Shown: positions 35,189 to 43,772, numbered from the stretch's first letter. The stretch: 64,000 nucleotides of DNA from Leuconostoc pseudomesenteroides KCTC 3652 (GCF_014634745.1 NZ_BMBP01000002.1:62001-126000); one strand, 5' to 3'. The notes: a model not told the origin generated them from the letters alone. A program made the numbers and translations.

Positions 35189-35209
35189 GTAATAAAGAAG
35201 GTTAAACGT

Positions 35210-36439
35210 ATGGCAAGTAATGCAATTGTTACGCAAAAAAATGGTAAATTACCTTGGAATGAACGGCTAAGCTATGGTATTAGTGATTTTGCTTGTAGCT
35301 TTAGTTTTAATTTAGTCGGCACCTATTTAATGTACTTTTACACTGACGTATTCGGTATTACAGCAAGTGCTGTCGGAACGTTAATGTTAGTCGCACGTGT
35401 GATTGATGCTATTGACGGCCCTATTTGGGGAATATTAATTGACCACACTCATACTAAGTGGGGAAAGAGCAGACCTTTTTTCTTATGGTTTAACGCTCCC
35501 TTTACCTTTTTCTCCATACTCTGTTTCACAACTCCTGACTTGCCAATGACTTGGAAAATTGTCTGGGCTTATGTCACTTATATTGGCGTGGATGTCTTAT
35601 ATTCAGCGATCAATATTCCATTAACGTCAATTTTGCCAAGCATGACCACCGATCCAGATGAGCGTGTGTTGTTATCGACAATTCGATCTCTATTTTCCAA
35701 TTTTGGCGGTACATTAATTTCTGTTATTGCTTTACCACTTGTCGCATTAATTGGCGGTAAAGATGAAAGCAAAGGCTTTTTCTGGGTGGCCGTTTTAGGC
35801 GCCTCAGTCTTCTTTGTCTTATATCTGATTGCATTTTTCAACTTACGCGAACATGTTCAAACGCGTTCATCGCAGAAGCCTCTGCCTGTAAAGCAATCAA
35901 TCAAAGCGTTGAAAAACAACTGGCCATGGCTAATTGTTGTCATGGAAATATTTATTTATTGGATTGGTATGAGTGCTAAGGGTCAAGTGACAATGTACTT
36001 CTTCAAGTACAACTTAGACGCACCTGGATTAATTCCTCTAGCTTTGTTCTTCAACGCTGCCGGTATCGTGTCAGTCTTCCTTACCCCCTTAGTGGTAGGT
36101 AAATTAGGCAAGAAAAAGACCATGTTAGCAGGACTAATGATTGGAATTGTAGGTCAAGCAATTCTAGGACTTGGTGCACACATGCTAAACATCCCCATTG
36201 TCATTATTGGTATTATTGTTGGTAATTTCGGAAACGGGTTCGTTGGTGCACTACCAGCTGTCTTGTTATCTGATGCGGTGGATTACGGTGAATGGAAAAA
36301 TGGTGTTCGTGCCGAAGGAATAGTCACTTCAGCATCGAGCTTTACGGCAAAGTTTGGCATGGGATTAGGTGGTGCTATAACAGGCTGGTTGCTAGCATTA
36401 GGAAATTATGTCCCCAATAAAACACAGGTGCAGACTTGA
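35210..36439 (+). CDS. GPH-family sugar:cation symporter, 3'-truncated
   Basis: A glycoside-pentoside-hexuronide transporter (MelB/XylP-like). The 409 residues show the family opening LSYGISDFACSFSFNLVGTYLMYFYTDVFGI, WGILIDHTHTKWGKSRPFFLWF, TSILPSMTTDPDERVLLSTIR, and LPAVLLSDAVDYGEWKNGVRAEG near the end. Family members run ~450-490 residues, so the last membrane helix or two is missing. At about 36427 the frame enters sequence of the opposite-strand aldehyde dehydrogenase gene and stops four codons later. It is probably inactive or impaired. It is co-transcribed with the alpha-glucosidase gene, for which it likely imported the substrate. Confidence 0.85.
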   Translation: MASNAIVTQKNGKLPWNERLSYGISDFACSFSFNLVGTYLMYFYTDVFGITASAVGTLMLVARVIDAIDGPIWGILIDHTHTKWGKSRPFFLWFNAPFTFFSILCFTTPDLPMTWKIVWAYVTYIGVDVLYSAINIPLTSILPSMTTDPDERVLLSTIRSLFSNFGGTLISVIALPLVALIGGKDESKGFFWVAVLGASVFFVLYLIAFFNLREHVQTRSSQKPLPVKQSIKALKNNWPWLIVVMEIFIYWIGMSAKGQVTMYFFKYNLDAPGLIPLALFFNAAGIVSVFLTPLVVGKLGKKKTMLAGLMIGIVGQAILGLGAHMLNIPIVIIGIIVGNFGNGFVGALPAVLLSDAVDYGEWKNGVRAEGIVTSASSFTAKFGMGLGGAITGWLLALGNYVPNKTQVQT

Positions 36440-37215
36440 CCAGCATTATACAAACGTGCGCCACCAATAATTTTCTTAATTTCTGAAAGATCAGCGTCTT
36501 CCAAAACAATAAATGGATCACTGCCGCCGAGTTCAAGAGAACTCTGCTTCATGTTCTTACCAGCTTCTGCGGCAATCAATTGTCCAGCACGCTCTGACCC
36601 TGTCAACGCTACACCCTGAACACGATCGTCTGCAATAATATTATTCACTTGATCATAGTCAACGTAAAGATTAGTAAAGGCACCGTCTGGTACACCTGCT
36701 TCGCTAACAACTTTTTCAAAGGCGCCAGCTGCCATTGGCGTGTTACTTGCATGCTTCAATAACATGGGATTACCTGCCATGAAGTTAGGCGCAAAGACAC
36801 GCATAATTTGATAGTATGGGAAGTTCCAAGGCTCAACTGTCATCAAGACACCAGTTGGTCTTGAAATGGTTTGGGCTGGTCCGATTGATGATTCAATTGG
36901 CTCTGGTTTCAAAAATTCCGCTGCATTTTTGGCATAATAGCGTGCAATTGATACACAAATTGCAACTTCACCTTGCGCTTCTACGAAACGTTTTCCCATT
37001 TCAAGAGTTAAGACTTTGGCTAACTCATCTGTTTTTTCTTCAATTAAGTCAGCAACTTTATTCAACGCTGCAGCACGACTCTCAACAGGATCATTACGCC
37101 ATTTTTTATACAGTGCGTGACCCTTGGCAATTGCGTTTTCGACATAGGCATCATCATGATTGTCATATGTTTTAATCACTTCATCTGTAAATGGATTAAC
37201 TGTTTGATAGCTCAT
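36406..37215 (-). pseudogene. Aldehyde dehydrogenase (succinate-semialdehyde type), 3'-truncated
   Basis: The first ~263 residues of an NAD(P)-dependent aldehyde dehydrogenase (GabD/Sad-like, normally ~455). Visible: TVEPWNFPYYQIMR (~110, cofactor region), ALTGSERAGQLIA, the catalytic Glu in LELGGSDPFIVLEDADL (~222) and YNAGQVCT with the catalytic Cys (~258). Directly after GQVCT the frame crosses into reverse-strand transporter sequence and ends after six foreign codons. The C-terminal third, needed for substrate binding and oligomerisation, is lost, so the protein is almost certainly dead. Confidence 0.9.
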
Positions 37216-37341
37216 TTTATTCGACCTTTCGTTTGATACAGAGTGAGTATAACTAACAACATCATTACTATAACACCGTTCAAATTATTACAAAAGTATT
37301 TAACTTGTGATTTTATATGCAAATAATATGTAATATTTTTC

Positions 37342-37373
37342 ACAAAAAAACATGACCATCAATTGATCATGCT
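37342..37373 (-). terminator. Terminator after the esterase gene
   Basis: CATGATCA and TGGTCATG (37351-37371) pair around ATTGA, followed on the minus strand by TTTTTTTG. Confidence 0.75.
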
Positions 37374-37375
37374 GA

Positions 37376-38377
37376 CTATTCAACCCTAGCTATATAAGCT
37401 AGGGTTTGCTGATAACATTTTTTTGCTTCTTTTGTTTGATAATTAAATTGATATTCATGTGTGATGGATTCATTGGAATGGTTAAAAAATTGACTCGTCA
37501 CCAGAACCCCTAGTTGTTTTAACTTTTTTTCAAACGCTAAACCTTGGTCTTGAAAAGAATAAGCATTCCCATCTGTAATGTAAGTTGGTGGAAATTCACC
37601 TGTCAGGTGATCAACTAAGGAAGCTTGCTTTATCTCAACAGACTTTTGCCATTGGCGTGTTCCTAATTCACTCCAAGCAACTGAATGAACAAACCACTTT
37701 AAGAGTAATGAATCACTTTTTTGATCTAATACTTGCTTAAGATTGACTGGGCCACAATAGGAAATCGCGCCTTTAACAGCATCTTTTGGGATAGCTGTTT
37801 GAAATTTCATACGCTTGGCGTAGCTTTTATTCGTTGCTAACGCTGCATATTGCAAGGCAATTTGTGCACCAGCCGAATCACCACCAACAATTATTTTTGA
37901 TGTATTCAAATTTGATTGGCTTTTTAGATAATTTATCGCGTCATTTAACTGATATAGTTGGCTTGGATAAGTCGCAGTGGGCGCCAACTGATAGTTAATA
38001 GCAATGACTGTTAATTTGGCGTCAGCAGCGATTTTTGTGGCAAATTCCTTCATGCCACTTTTGTCACCACCCACATACCCACCACCGTGAACCCAGACAA
38101 GTGTTGCTTTAGAGTTTGTTACATTTTTAGGTCGATAAATATCTAAAGTGTTTTTTTGATAATAGGACGGATAAACGACATTACTGGTCACCGTTACATT
38201 TTTAGAAGCCGACTGAAAAGCACTTTTATCCGTAATCGTTACTGGCCCATCAAACATACGTTTAATCAAATATGCACTTGGTCTTGGAGACAAACTGAAT
38301 GCTAACAAAGTTGTCAATATTATGACTAATAAGGAAACAACCAACCAGAAAAGCCACCTTCTAATTCTTCGCCACAT
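37376..38377 (-). CDS. Membrane-anchored alpha/beta-hydrolase (HSL/BD-FAE-like esterase)
   Basis: A 333-residue esterase or lipase with an N-terminal helix (7-30, RRWLFWLVVSLLVIILTTLLAF), so probably attached outside the membrane. The oxyanion-hole motif HGGGYVGG (~98) and nucleophile GDSAGA (~170) define the hormone-sensitive-lipase-like fold. YQLAPTATYPSQLYQLNDAINYL is the family segment between them. The Asp/His of the triad are likely in YITDGNAYSF and in one of the two His residues of NHSNESITHEYQFN (~310). Substrates are short-chain esters by family. Confidence 0.82.
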   Translation of the reverse strand: MWRRIRRWLFWLVVSLLVIILTTLLAFSLSPRPSAYLIKRMFDGPVTITDKSAFQSASKNVTVTSNVVYPSYYQKNTLDIYRPKNVTNSKATLVWVHGGGYVGGDKSGMKEFATKIAADAKLTVIAINYQLAPTATYPSQLYQLNDAINYLKSQSNLNTSKIIVGGDSAGAQIALQYAALATNKSYAKRMKFQTAIPKDAVKGAISYCGPVNLKQVLDQKSDSLLLKWFVHSVAWSELGTRQWQKSVEIKQASLVDHLTGEFPPTYITDGNAYSFQDQGLAFEKKLKQLGVLVTSQFFNHSNESITHEYQFNYQTKEAKKCYQQTLAYIARVE

Positions 38378-38449
38378 GAACCATTCCCCTATTCATATCT
38401 CGTTCTTTTAAGTTACTATTACTTTTATCATATCATGTATATGAACACA

Positions 38450-38474
38450 AAAAAACAAACCCGTGAGGGTTTGG
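38450..38474 (-). terminator. Terminator of the queT-SDR unit
   Basis: AAACCC GTGA GGGTTT (38457-38472); on the minus strand it is followed by GTTTTTTTG. Confidence 0.75.
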
Positions 38475-38521
38475 AAAGGTTTAATGATCATGCTATTAAC
38501 AAACACCACTATCTGAATCTA

Positions 38522-39256
38522 TTAATGTCCTAAACTCCAACCACCATCAATTGGCACTACTGCACCATTGATATAATCAGCTTGTGGACTAGTTAAAAAT
38601 AAGGTGAGATCAGCTACTTCTTGTGGTGTCGCCCAGCGTTTTGCAGGTGTTTGTTCAGCCACTTGCTTCGCCATAGCACCATCACCCGCAAAGTCTGCCG
38701 CATTCATCGGCGTATTGATAGCTCCTGGAGCAATCGCGTTGACGTGAATACCCTTTTTTGCATAGTCAAATGCCAATTGCTTGGTGTAACCAATGATAGC
38801 GTGTTTGCTTGTTGTATAGGCCGCGCCGCCTCCACCAGCAGAAAATCCTGCGATTGACGCCATATTCACAATGTGACCACTACCTCTTGCAATCATACCT
38901 GGCAACACTGCATTAGTTGTAATAAACATGGGCGTAACATTCACGTCTAAAACCTGTTGCCAATTCTCTAAATTGATTTCTAAACTAGGTTGATAATCGT
39001 CTAAAATACCTGCCGTATTGACTAAAACATCAATGCTGGCGTTCTCTGTAATAGCAGTGAGCAAATCAATCAACGCGTCATGATGGCTGATATCGAGTTG
39101 ATAAGTTGTAAGCCTCTCATGCTGAGCATCTATAACTTGTTGATCGATTGCAAACACATTCGCACCATTTGCCAAATAACTCATCATCTGAGAAAAACCG
39201 ATGCCAGAAGCGGCACCGGTAATCAAAATATTCTTATTTGTATATGTCTTAGCCAT
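38522..39256 (-). CDS. SDR-family oxidoreductase (FabG-like)
   Basis: A 244-residue classical short-chain dehydrogenase. The cofactor motif is ILITGAASGIGFSQ (TGxxxGxG, 11-24), then FAIDQQ after strand 2, suggesting NAD preference, LVNTAGILDD, the catalytic Ser in IVNMASIAGFS (~130), YTTSKH (Tyr-x-x-x-Lys, ~146), and the C-terminal YINGAVVPIDGGWSLGH. Its ATG overlaps the queT TAA by one base (TAATG), so it is translationally coupled to queT and falls under preQ1 riboswitch control. The substrate is unknown. Confidence 0.88.
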   Translation of the reverse strand: MAKTYTNKNILITGAASGIGFSQMMSYLANGANVFAIDQQVIDAQHERLTTYQLDISHHDALIDLLTAITENASIDVLVNTAGILDDYQPSLEINLENWQQVLDVNVTPMFITTNAVLPGMIARGSGHIVNMASIAGFSAGGGGAAYTTSKHAIIGYTKQLAFDYAKKGIHVNAIAPGAINTPMNAADFAGDGAMAKQVAEQTPAKRWATPQEVADLTLFLTSPQADYINGAVVPIDGGWSLGH

Positions 39257-39813
39257 TATTTACTCAAATCAACTATTTTACTAAGTGAAAAAATAATAAT
39301 ACCACCCACGATTAATGAAACAAGTTCGCCGGGTACTAGACTAATGTAATACGCCAACCATTGTGCGAAAAGGCCACCTTTCGACCCAGAGGCAAAAGCA
39401 CCACTTGCGCCAATGCTGAAAGCAAACGTAAATTCCGCAGCCAAAATGGCCATGCCGATAGTGGATACCACAGCCGAACTAATAATAATTTTTACAATCG
39501 CACTTTTTACTTTTTTTGTAAACAAATAAGTGACAGTAGTCATAATCACGGTTCCTAAAGTGCCAAATACCCAATCAATCCAACCCAAAGGTGAGACCAA
39601 ATTAGCGATTAATACACCTAATCCAAGCGCTAATACATAACGCTTGTTCCAAGCTGATAAATGATTCAGCCCTTCAGATAGGCGTAACTGAACTGGACCA
39701 AATCCTATTGGTGCAACAACGATAGTAATCGCTGCATACAAAGCAGCGACAATTGCTACCATAGTAATGTTGCGCGTACGGCTTGATTCTGAAACTGTCA
39801 TAGATTTTTGCAT
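39256..39813 (-). CDS. queT: QueT-family queuosine-precursor ECF transporter S component
   Basis: A ~185-residue membrane protein with about six helices. Diagnostic stretches are ALYAAITIVVAPIGFGPVQLRLSEGLNHLSAWNKRYVLALGLGVLIANLVSPLGWIDWVFGTLGTVI, the QueT signature (PxxxGxxQxRxSE). It would import preQ0/preQ1-type precursors with a shared EcfAAT module encoded elsewhere. I start it at MQKSMTVSE (39813), where GGAG lies 8 bases upstream inside a preQ1-I riboswitch. This regulatory element independently supports the substrate. Confidence 0.92.
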   Translation of the reverse strand: MQKSMTVSESSRTRNITMVAIVAALYAAITIVVAPIGFGPVQLRLSEGLNHLSAWNKRYVLALGLGVLIANLVSPLGWIDWVFGTLGTVIMTTVTYLFTKKVKSAIVKIIISSAVVSTIGMAILAAEFTFAFSIGASGAFASGSKGGLFAQWLAYYISLVPGELVSLIVGGIIIFSLSKIVDLSK

Positions 39814-39819
39814 TGATAA

Positions 39820-39860
39820 TTCTCCTAGTTTTGATGAGCGGGATGGTAGATGAACCGCTG
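39820..39860 (-). promoter_or_regulatory. preQ1-I riboswitch upstream of queT
   Basis: The minus-strand RNA from 39859 to 39822 has AGCGGTTC, a loop ACCATC, CCGCT, an A-rich tail CATCAAAA and CTAGGAG. This is the compact preQ1 class I pattern: P1 stem GCGG/CCGC, plus a pseudoknot formed by the 3' tail. The 3' strand includes the queT Shine-Dalgarno GGAG, so the control is translational: preQ1 binding hides the ribosome site. Confidence 0.88.
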
Positions 39861-39865
39861 TTTTC

Positions 39866-39895
39866 ATTGTCACGTTGATGCCTATGTTTTATCAA
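39866..39895 (-). promoter_or_regulatory. Promoter of queT-SDR
   Basis: TTGATA (39895-39890) and GACAAT (39871-39866), 18-base spacer. Transcription would begin just 5' of the riboswitch. Confidence 0.6.
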
Positions 39896-39914
39896 CGATC
39901 AGTGAGTGTCTTGA

Positions 39915-41213
39915 TTAATTCGTACTTTCATCCATAAAATCTTTAAGTTGCTTTGAACGACTTGGGTGGCGCAACTTTCTCAGGGCTTTGGCCTCGATTT
40001 GGCGAATACGTTCACGTGTTACACCAAATACACGACCTACCTCTTCCAACGTACGCGTACGCCCATCTTCCAATCCAAAGCGCAAACGTAACACGTTTTC
40101 TTCTCTATCAGTTAGTGTGTCCAAAACTGACTCCAACTGCTCACGCAACATTTCGTAAGCAGCTGAATCAGCAGGTGAAACGGCTTCATTGTCCTCAATG
40201 AAATCGCCCAAGTGCGAATCATCCTCTTCACCGATAGGTGTCTCAAGTGAAACAGGCTCTTGCGCAATTTTCAGAATTTCACGAACCTTGTCGGCCGTCA
40301 AATCCATTTCGGCACCAATTTCTTCCGGTAGCGGTTCACGCCCAAGGTCCTGCAATAATTGACGCTGAATACGAATCAATTTATTAATTGTTTCGACCAT
40401 GTGAACTGGAATACGAATTGTACGTGCCTGATCAGCAATAGCACGTGTAATAGCCTGGCGAATCCACCATGTGGCATAAGTTGAGAATTTGAAACCTTTG
40501 GTGTAATCAAATTTGTCAACGGCTTTCATCAAACCCATGTTACCTTCTTGAATTAAATCCAAGAATTGCATACCACGACCGACATACCGCTTAGCAATCG
40601 ACACAACCAAACGCAAGTTAGCTTCGGCTAATTCTTGTTTGGCTTCAACATCGCCATTTTCAATTCGCTTGGCAATTTCTATTTCTTCGTCGCCTTTCAA
40701 GAGGTTAACGCGCCCGATTTCCTTGAGGTACATACGAACAGGGTCGTTAATTTTGATACCAGCTGGCGTTTCTTCTGCTTCGGCTAACTCCTCTGCTGAT
40801 GGTTTATTTTGTTTTGCTTTCAACACTTCTGGTGCTGGGTCACCATTGTCATCAACAATTGCAATGCCCGCATCTTCAACCTTTTCCATCAAACGTTCGA
40901 TGTTTTCTTCATCTAAATTGAATGGCTCTGCCAAACGTTTTGATAAATCAGCATAAGTAATTGACTTAGCAGTCTTAAACTCAGCAATTAATGCTTTTGT
41001 AGCCTTGTCATATTCTGGATTTTTAAGTGGACCAGATTTTTTGGCTGACTTTGGCTTTGAGGCTTTTCCTGCCGCAGCTGCTTGTTCGGGTGTCTTACCT
41101 TGTGCTAAAGCCAATAATTCAGCTTTTTTAGCGCGACTATTGTAAGCAATATTGTTTTCATCTAGGTATGCTTTGATATCTAAAATTTTGCTTGAACTTG
41201 AAACAGTTGTCAT
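39915..41213 (-). CDS. rpoD: RNA polymerase primary sigma factor SigA/RpoD
   Basis: The housekeeping sigma factor, 432 residues. The N-terminal ~100 residues include Lys/Ala-rich region 1.1 ([21 protein letters not shown]), followed by region 1.2 ([17 protein letters not shown]), region 2 ([31 protein letters not shown], and [21 protein letters not shown] that melts the -10), region 3 and region 4 ([48 protein letters not shown]) that contacts the -35. It lies 34 bases downstream of dnaG, the conserved macromolecular-synthesis operon arrangement. Confidence 0.97.
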   Translation of the reverse strand: MTTVSSSSKILDIKAYLDENNIAYNSRAKKAELLALAQGKTPEQAAAAGKASKPKSAKKSGPLKNPEYDKATKALIAEFKTAKSITYADLSKRLAEPFNLDEENIERLMEKVEDAGIAIVDDNGDPAPEVLKAKQNKPSAEELAEAEETPAGIKINDPVRMYLKEIGRVNLLKGDEEIEIAKRIENGDVEAKQELAEANLRLVVSIAKRYVGRGMQFLDLIQEGNMGLMKAVDKFDYTKGFKFSTYATWWIRQAITRAIADQARTIRIPVHMVETINKLIRIQRQLLQDLGREPLPEEIGAEMDLTADKVREILKIAQEPVSLETPIGEEDDSHLGDFIEDNEAVSPADSAAYEMLREQLESVLDTLTDREENVLRLRFGLEDGRTRTLEEVGRVFGVTRERIRQIEAKALRKLRHPSRSKQLKDFMDESTN

Positions 41214-41247
41214 GCTTAACTCCTTTTTACACTAAAAGTGCGTTCCA

Positions 41248-43110
41248 TTACTGTTGTTGCTTCTTAATATTAATCAATTCCGTTGTCAATTGTACTAACT
41301 TCGTGTCGTCATGTTGTTGCTTTGCAACGTTAATTTGTCGTTGCAATTCATCAATCCTCGACATTTGTGGGGCATCATTGATGATTAAACGTAAGTAATC
41401 GCTAACCGCTTCGTCTTTAACTTCTAAATCACCAAACAAACGATCGATTGCCATTATTTTTTGGTTCAACTCTGGTTTTTGCAAAAAATCCATAAATTTT
41501 GCAATGTCGAAACTACCAATATGATCTCGCTGATAAACTTCAGCTAACATCATTAATAGCTGATAATCTGAATGAACAAACGCAAAACCGGCAGTAGATT
41601 TAACACGACGCATCACTTGTGGGTCTTTAATCATTGCCATAATTAAGGCACGCTCGGCCAACTCCACTTTGGAAACCGTATTTTTAAACTGTGGATTAGC
41701 CTCATAAAGTTGATCATAATAGTTATCTTGTGGTGGCTCACCATAGAAATCATCCCTAGTCGTCAAACGTTGTGATTGCGCCTGTGGTTGGTTGGATTTC
41801 TGCTGAAGTGTTTGCGTCAATTGCGCTTGTAACGCTTCCTTAGAAGTGCCGAACTCTTTAGAAATTCGAGTTAACTGTAAATCCTGCTCCACTGGTGTAG
41901 CGCGGTTCAATATGATCATCACTTCTTTTAAAAATTGCAAATATTGCGCTTGATTGCTCAAGTTTTTGTCACGTTTAGCATCATCAACCAAAAATTCAAT
42001 CGGTGTTTGGATATTTTGTGTCAATGACTGTGCTAACTGGGGTAAGCCTAATTTAATCCGCACTTCATCTGGATCAAGGTTATCAGGTAAATGAACAACG
42101 CCAATTTCAAGTGATTTTGCATTGTTCGTAATCAACTCAATCGAGCGTCGTGCAGCCGTCTGACCAGCATCATCCCCGTCATAAACCAGTAAAATGCGTT
42201 TGGCAACTTTTGCTAATTGGTGGACATGATCACTAGTTAGCGCAGTTCCCATAGTCGCAACACCAACTTTTTGATCAGCCATGTCAGCAGAAATAACGTC
42301 CATGAAGCCTTCAAATATCATCGCTGTGCCAGTTTGTCTGATGATATTTTTCGCACGATCAAAATTATATAGGATTCGCCCTTTCGTAAAAAAAGGACTT
42401 TCAGGACTATTCATGTATTTAATTGAATTGTCTTTATCCAGCGCGCGACCAGAAAATCCAACCACTTGGCCGCGCTCAGTTTTAATTGGCCAGACGATTC
42501 GACCAGCAAAACGGTCACGCTGTTCGCCAGAACTATTGGTGAGAAATAATTCCGAGGCTGACAAGAGTGCTGGCGCTAAATTCTGATTTTGTGCGTAACT
42601 CAGTAACAAATTATCATCAGGTACAAAACCAATGCCAAATGTCTTAATAATATCATCTGTCAAATGGCGTTTGTCGTGAAGATATTGAAGTGCAGCTTCT
42701 CCTGAGGTCGTATTAAGTAGCGTGTGTTGATACAATCTCTGTGCATCATTGTGCAATTGATAAATTGCTTGAGTCGTCGCATCAACTGGGTGCGTCGCCG
42801 TCGCTGAAATACTACTGTCAATCGGCATGTCAACACTCTCAGCCAAAAACAGGATAGCCTCTGGATAAGATAGCCCTTCTTTTTCCATAATAAAGGAAAA
42901 AACAGAACCGGAACGACCGCAAGAAAAACAATTAAAAACTTGTTTGTTTTCCTCAACAAAAAGTGATGGATGCTTGTCTTCGTGGAATGGACACGAACCA
43001 TTCCATTGACGTCCTTTTTTGGCGAGCGGCGTGTACTGACCAATAACATCAACAATATTTACTTTCGACCGTACTTCATCAATGAATGATTGCGGAATTC
43101 TACTCGCCAT
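41248..43110 (-). CDS. dnaG: DNA primase
   Basis: Makes RNA primers for lagging-strand synthesis. About 620 residues from MASRIPQSFIDEVRSKVNIVDVIGQYTPLAKKGRQW (ATG 43110, GGAAAGGGG upstream). The CHC2 zinc finger is CPFHEDKHPSLFVEENKQVFNCFSCG (~38-65). The TOPRIM catalytic core has IFEGFMDVISADMADQ (~258) and LLVYDGDDAGQTAARRS (~307), and the C-terminal helicase-binding domain is at ~460-620. The first two codons of the longer open frame are not used. rpsU, which often precedes dnaG in this operon, is absent. Confidence 0.97.
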   Translation of the reverse strand: MASRIPQSFIDEVRSKVNIVDVIGQYTPLAKKGRQWNGSCPFHEDKHPSLFVEENKQVFNCFSCGRSGSVFSFIMEKEGLSYPEAILFLAESVDMPIDSSISATATHPVDATTQAIYQLHNDAQRLYQHTLLNTTSGEAALQYLHDKRHLTDDIIKTFGIGFVPDDNLLLSYAQNQNLAPALLSASELFLTNSSGEQRDRFAGRIVWPIKTERGQVVGFSGRALDKDNSIKYMNSPESPFFTKGRILYNFDRAKNIIRQTGTAMIFEGFMDVISADMADQKVGVATMGTALTSDHVHQLAKVAKRILLVYDGDDAGQTAARRSIELITNNAKSLEIGVVHLPDNLDPDEVRIKLGLPQLAQSLTQNIQTPIEFLVDDAKRDKNLSNQAQYLQFLKEVMIILNRATPVEQDLQLTRISKEFGTSKEALQAQLTQTLQQKSNQPQAQSQRLTTRDDFYGEPPQDNYYDQLYEANPQFKNTVSKVELAERALIMAMIKDPQVMRRVKSTAGFAFVHSDYQLLMMLAEVYQRDHIGSFDIAKFMDFLQKPELNQKIMAIDRLFGDLEVKDEAVSDYLRLIINDAPQMSRIDELQRQINVAKQQHDDTKLVQLTTELINIKKQQQ

Positions 43111-43135
43111 GCACACCCCTTTCCAAACAATAAAA

Positions 43136-43159
43136 GTCGCAAACGACGTCGTTTGCGAC
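43136..43159 (-). terminator. Perfect 24-bp palindrome in the dnaG leader
   Basis: GTCGCAAACGAC and its exact inverse complement abut without a loop. On the minus strand it is followed by TTTTATTG, so it could be a terminator or attenuator 26 bases before the dnaG start. It could also be a protein-binding site. Confidence 0.55.
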
Positions 43160-43261
43160 CTAATCTTCGTATATAAAATTATACGTTCAATATTTTAATT
43201 TGTCAAGCCCTTTTATTTTTATTAAATCGCTTTATAGCAACGTTTTAAGCATATCAGGATT

Positions 43262-43446
43262 TCAAATTTCGTATATTATGTTAACTTGATGTGCATGTTC
43301 AGACATCACAACTAAATCGCCTTTTAATGGATTAAAGCCCCGCTCAACATTTTCAACACTGGCGTAGAAACTTTTTGAATCAATTAAAAAAACACGTCAC
43401 GCTTTTCGTTGCTATAATCATATTCAGTTGTGATTGCGTTTCCCAT
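43262..43446 (-). pseudogene. Y-family DNA polymerase (UmuC/UvrX-like) fragment
   Basis: The minus strand from ATG 43446 reads MGNAITTEYDYSNEKRDVFF and stops. In the next frame it continues LIDSKSFYASVENVERGFNP then LKGDLVVMSEHAHQVNIIYEI and stops. This is the N-terminal palm motif of Gram-positive SOS-type Y-family polymerases (FFLIDxKSFYASVE...VVMSE). A run of seven T (43386-43392) where eight are needed gives the frameshift, and the remaining ~360 residues are gone. An intact LexA box lies upstream, confirming its former SOS control. Confidence 0.8.
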
Positions 43447-43484
43447 CAGCAACCTACAAAAATAATTGTGTATAATTCATTATA

Positions 43485-43498
43485 CGAACATACGTTCG
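43485..43498 (-). promoter_or_regulatory. LexA/HdiR SOS box
   Basis: CGAACATACGTTCG is a perfect match to the Gram-positive SOS box CGAACNNNNGTTCG. It overlaps the upstream edge of a TATAAT element directed at the Y-family polymerase remnant. Confidence 0.85.
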
Positions 43499-43525
43499 CT
43501 TAAACAAGCGAATAAAACATTAAAT

Positions 43526-43677
43526 TTGTGACAAAATCAAAAGCTATGCTATAATAAAGACATAAAAAAGATCCGTAGCGCTAACTACGACTCCTAGCAA
43601 ACCCGTTGAAGACGGTGGCTAAGTTTAATAATCTCTAATGATCATCTGCCTGCCAAAGCTAAGATGGTCATTTTTTT
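43526..43677 (+). ncRNA. Putative antisense RNA antitoxin of a type I toxin-antitoxin locus
   Basis: The promoter TTGTGA (43526-43531) - 18 bases - TATAAT (43550-43555) would start a ~115-nt RNA near 43562 on the plus strand. It ends at the hairpin ATGATCATCT/AGATGGTCAT and seven T (to 43677). Its 3' end overlaps the end of the Hol_Tox-like toxin gene on the other strand, the convergent 3'-overlap layout of txpA/ratA and bsrG/SR4-type modules. RNA existence is inferred from promoter and terminator only. Confidence 0.65.
43563..43590 (-). terminator. Terminator of the toxin mRNA
   Basis: CGTAG TTAGCG CTACG followed by GATCTTTTTT on the minus strand, downstream of the small toxin gene. It lies within the first bases of the putative antitoxin RNA. 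Confidence 0.65.
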
Positions 43678-43772
43678 GTGCTGTTTTTGATCAACACAAC
43701 AACTAAAGTAATTAACGCTAGGATAAACATCCCAAAGCTAATCATCAGCTGTAAAGTATCCGATACGGACAC
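43668..43772 (-). CDS. Small hydrophobic toxin, Hol_Tox-like (type I TA)
   Basis: A 34-residue peptide starting at GTG 43772 with GGAG 7 bases upstream, reading VSVSDTLQLMISFGMFILAL followed by ITLVVVLIKNSTKK. It has a short polar N-terminus, one membrane helix and a Lys-rich tail. The LMISFGMFI...LI sequence is characteristic of the putative holin-like toxin family found on lactobacillar plasmids and chromosomes. It overlaps a convergent antisense RNA. High expression would be expected to depolarise the membrane. A second, broken copy is at 57.76 kb. Confidence 0.75.
   Translation of the reverse strand: MSVSDTLQLMISFGMFILALITLVVVLIKNSTKK

Noticed and set aside
36816-37175. 119-residue plus-strand frame in the aldehyde dehydrogenase remnant
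   Set aside because: Antisense to a gene with clear ALDH motifs; no ribosome site.
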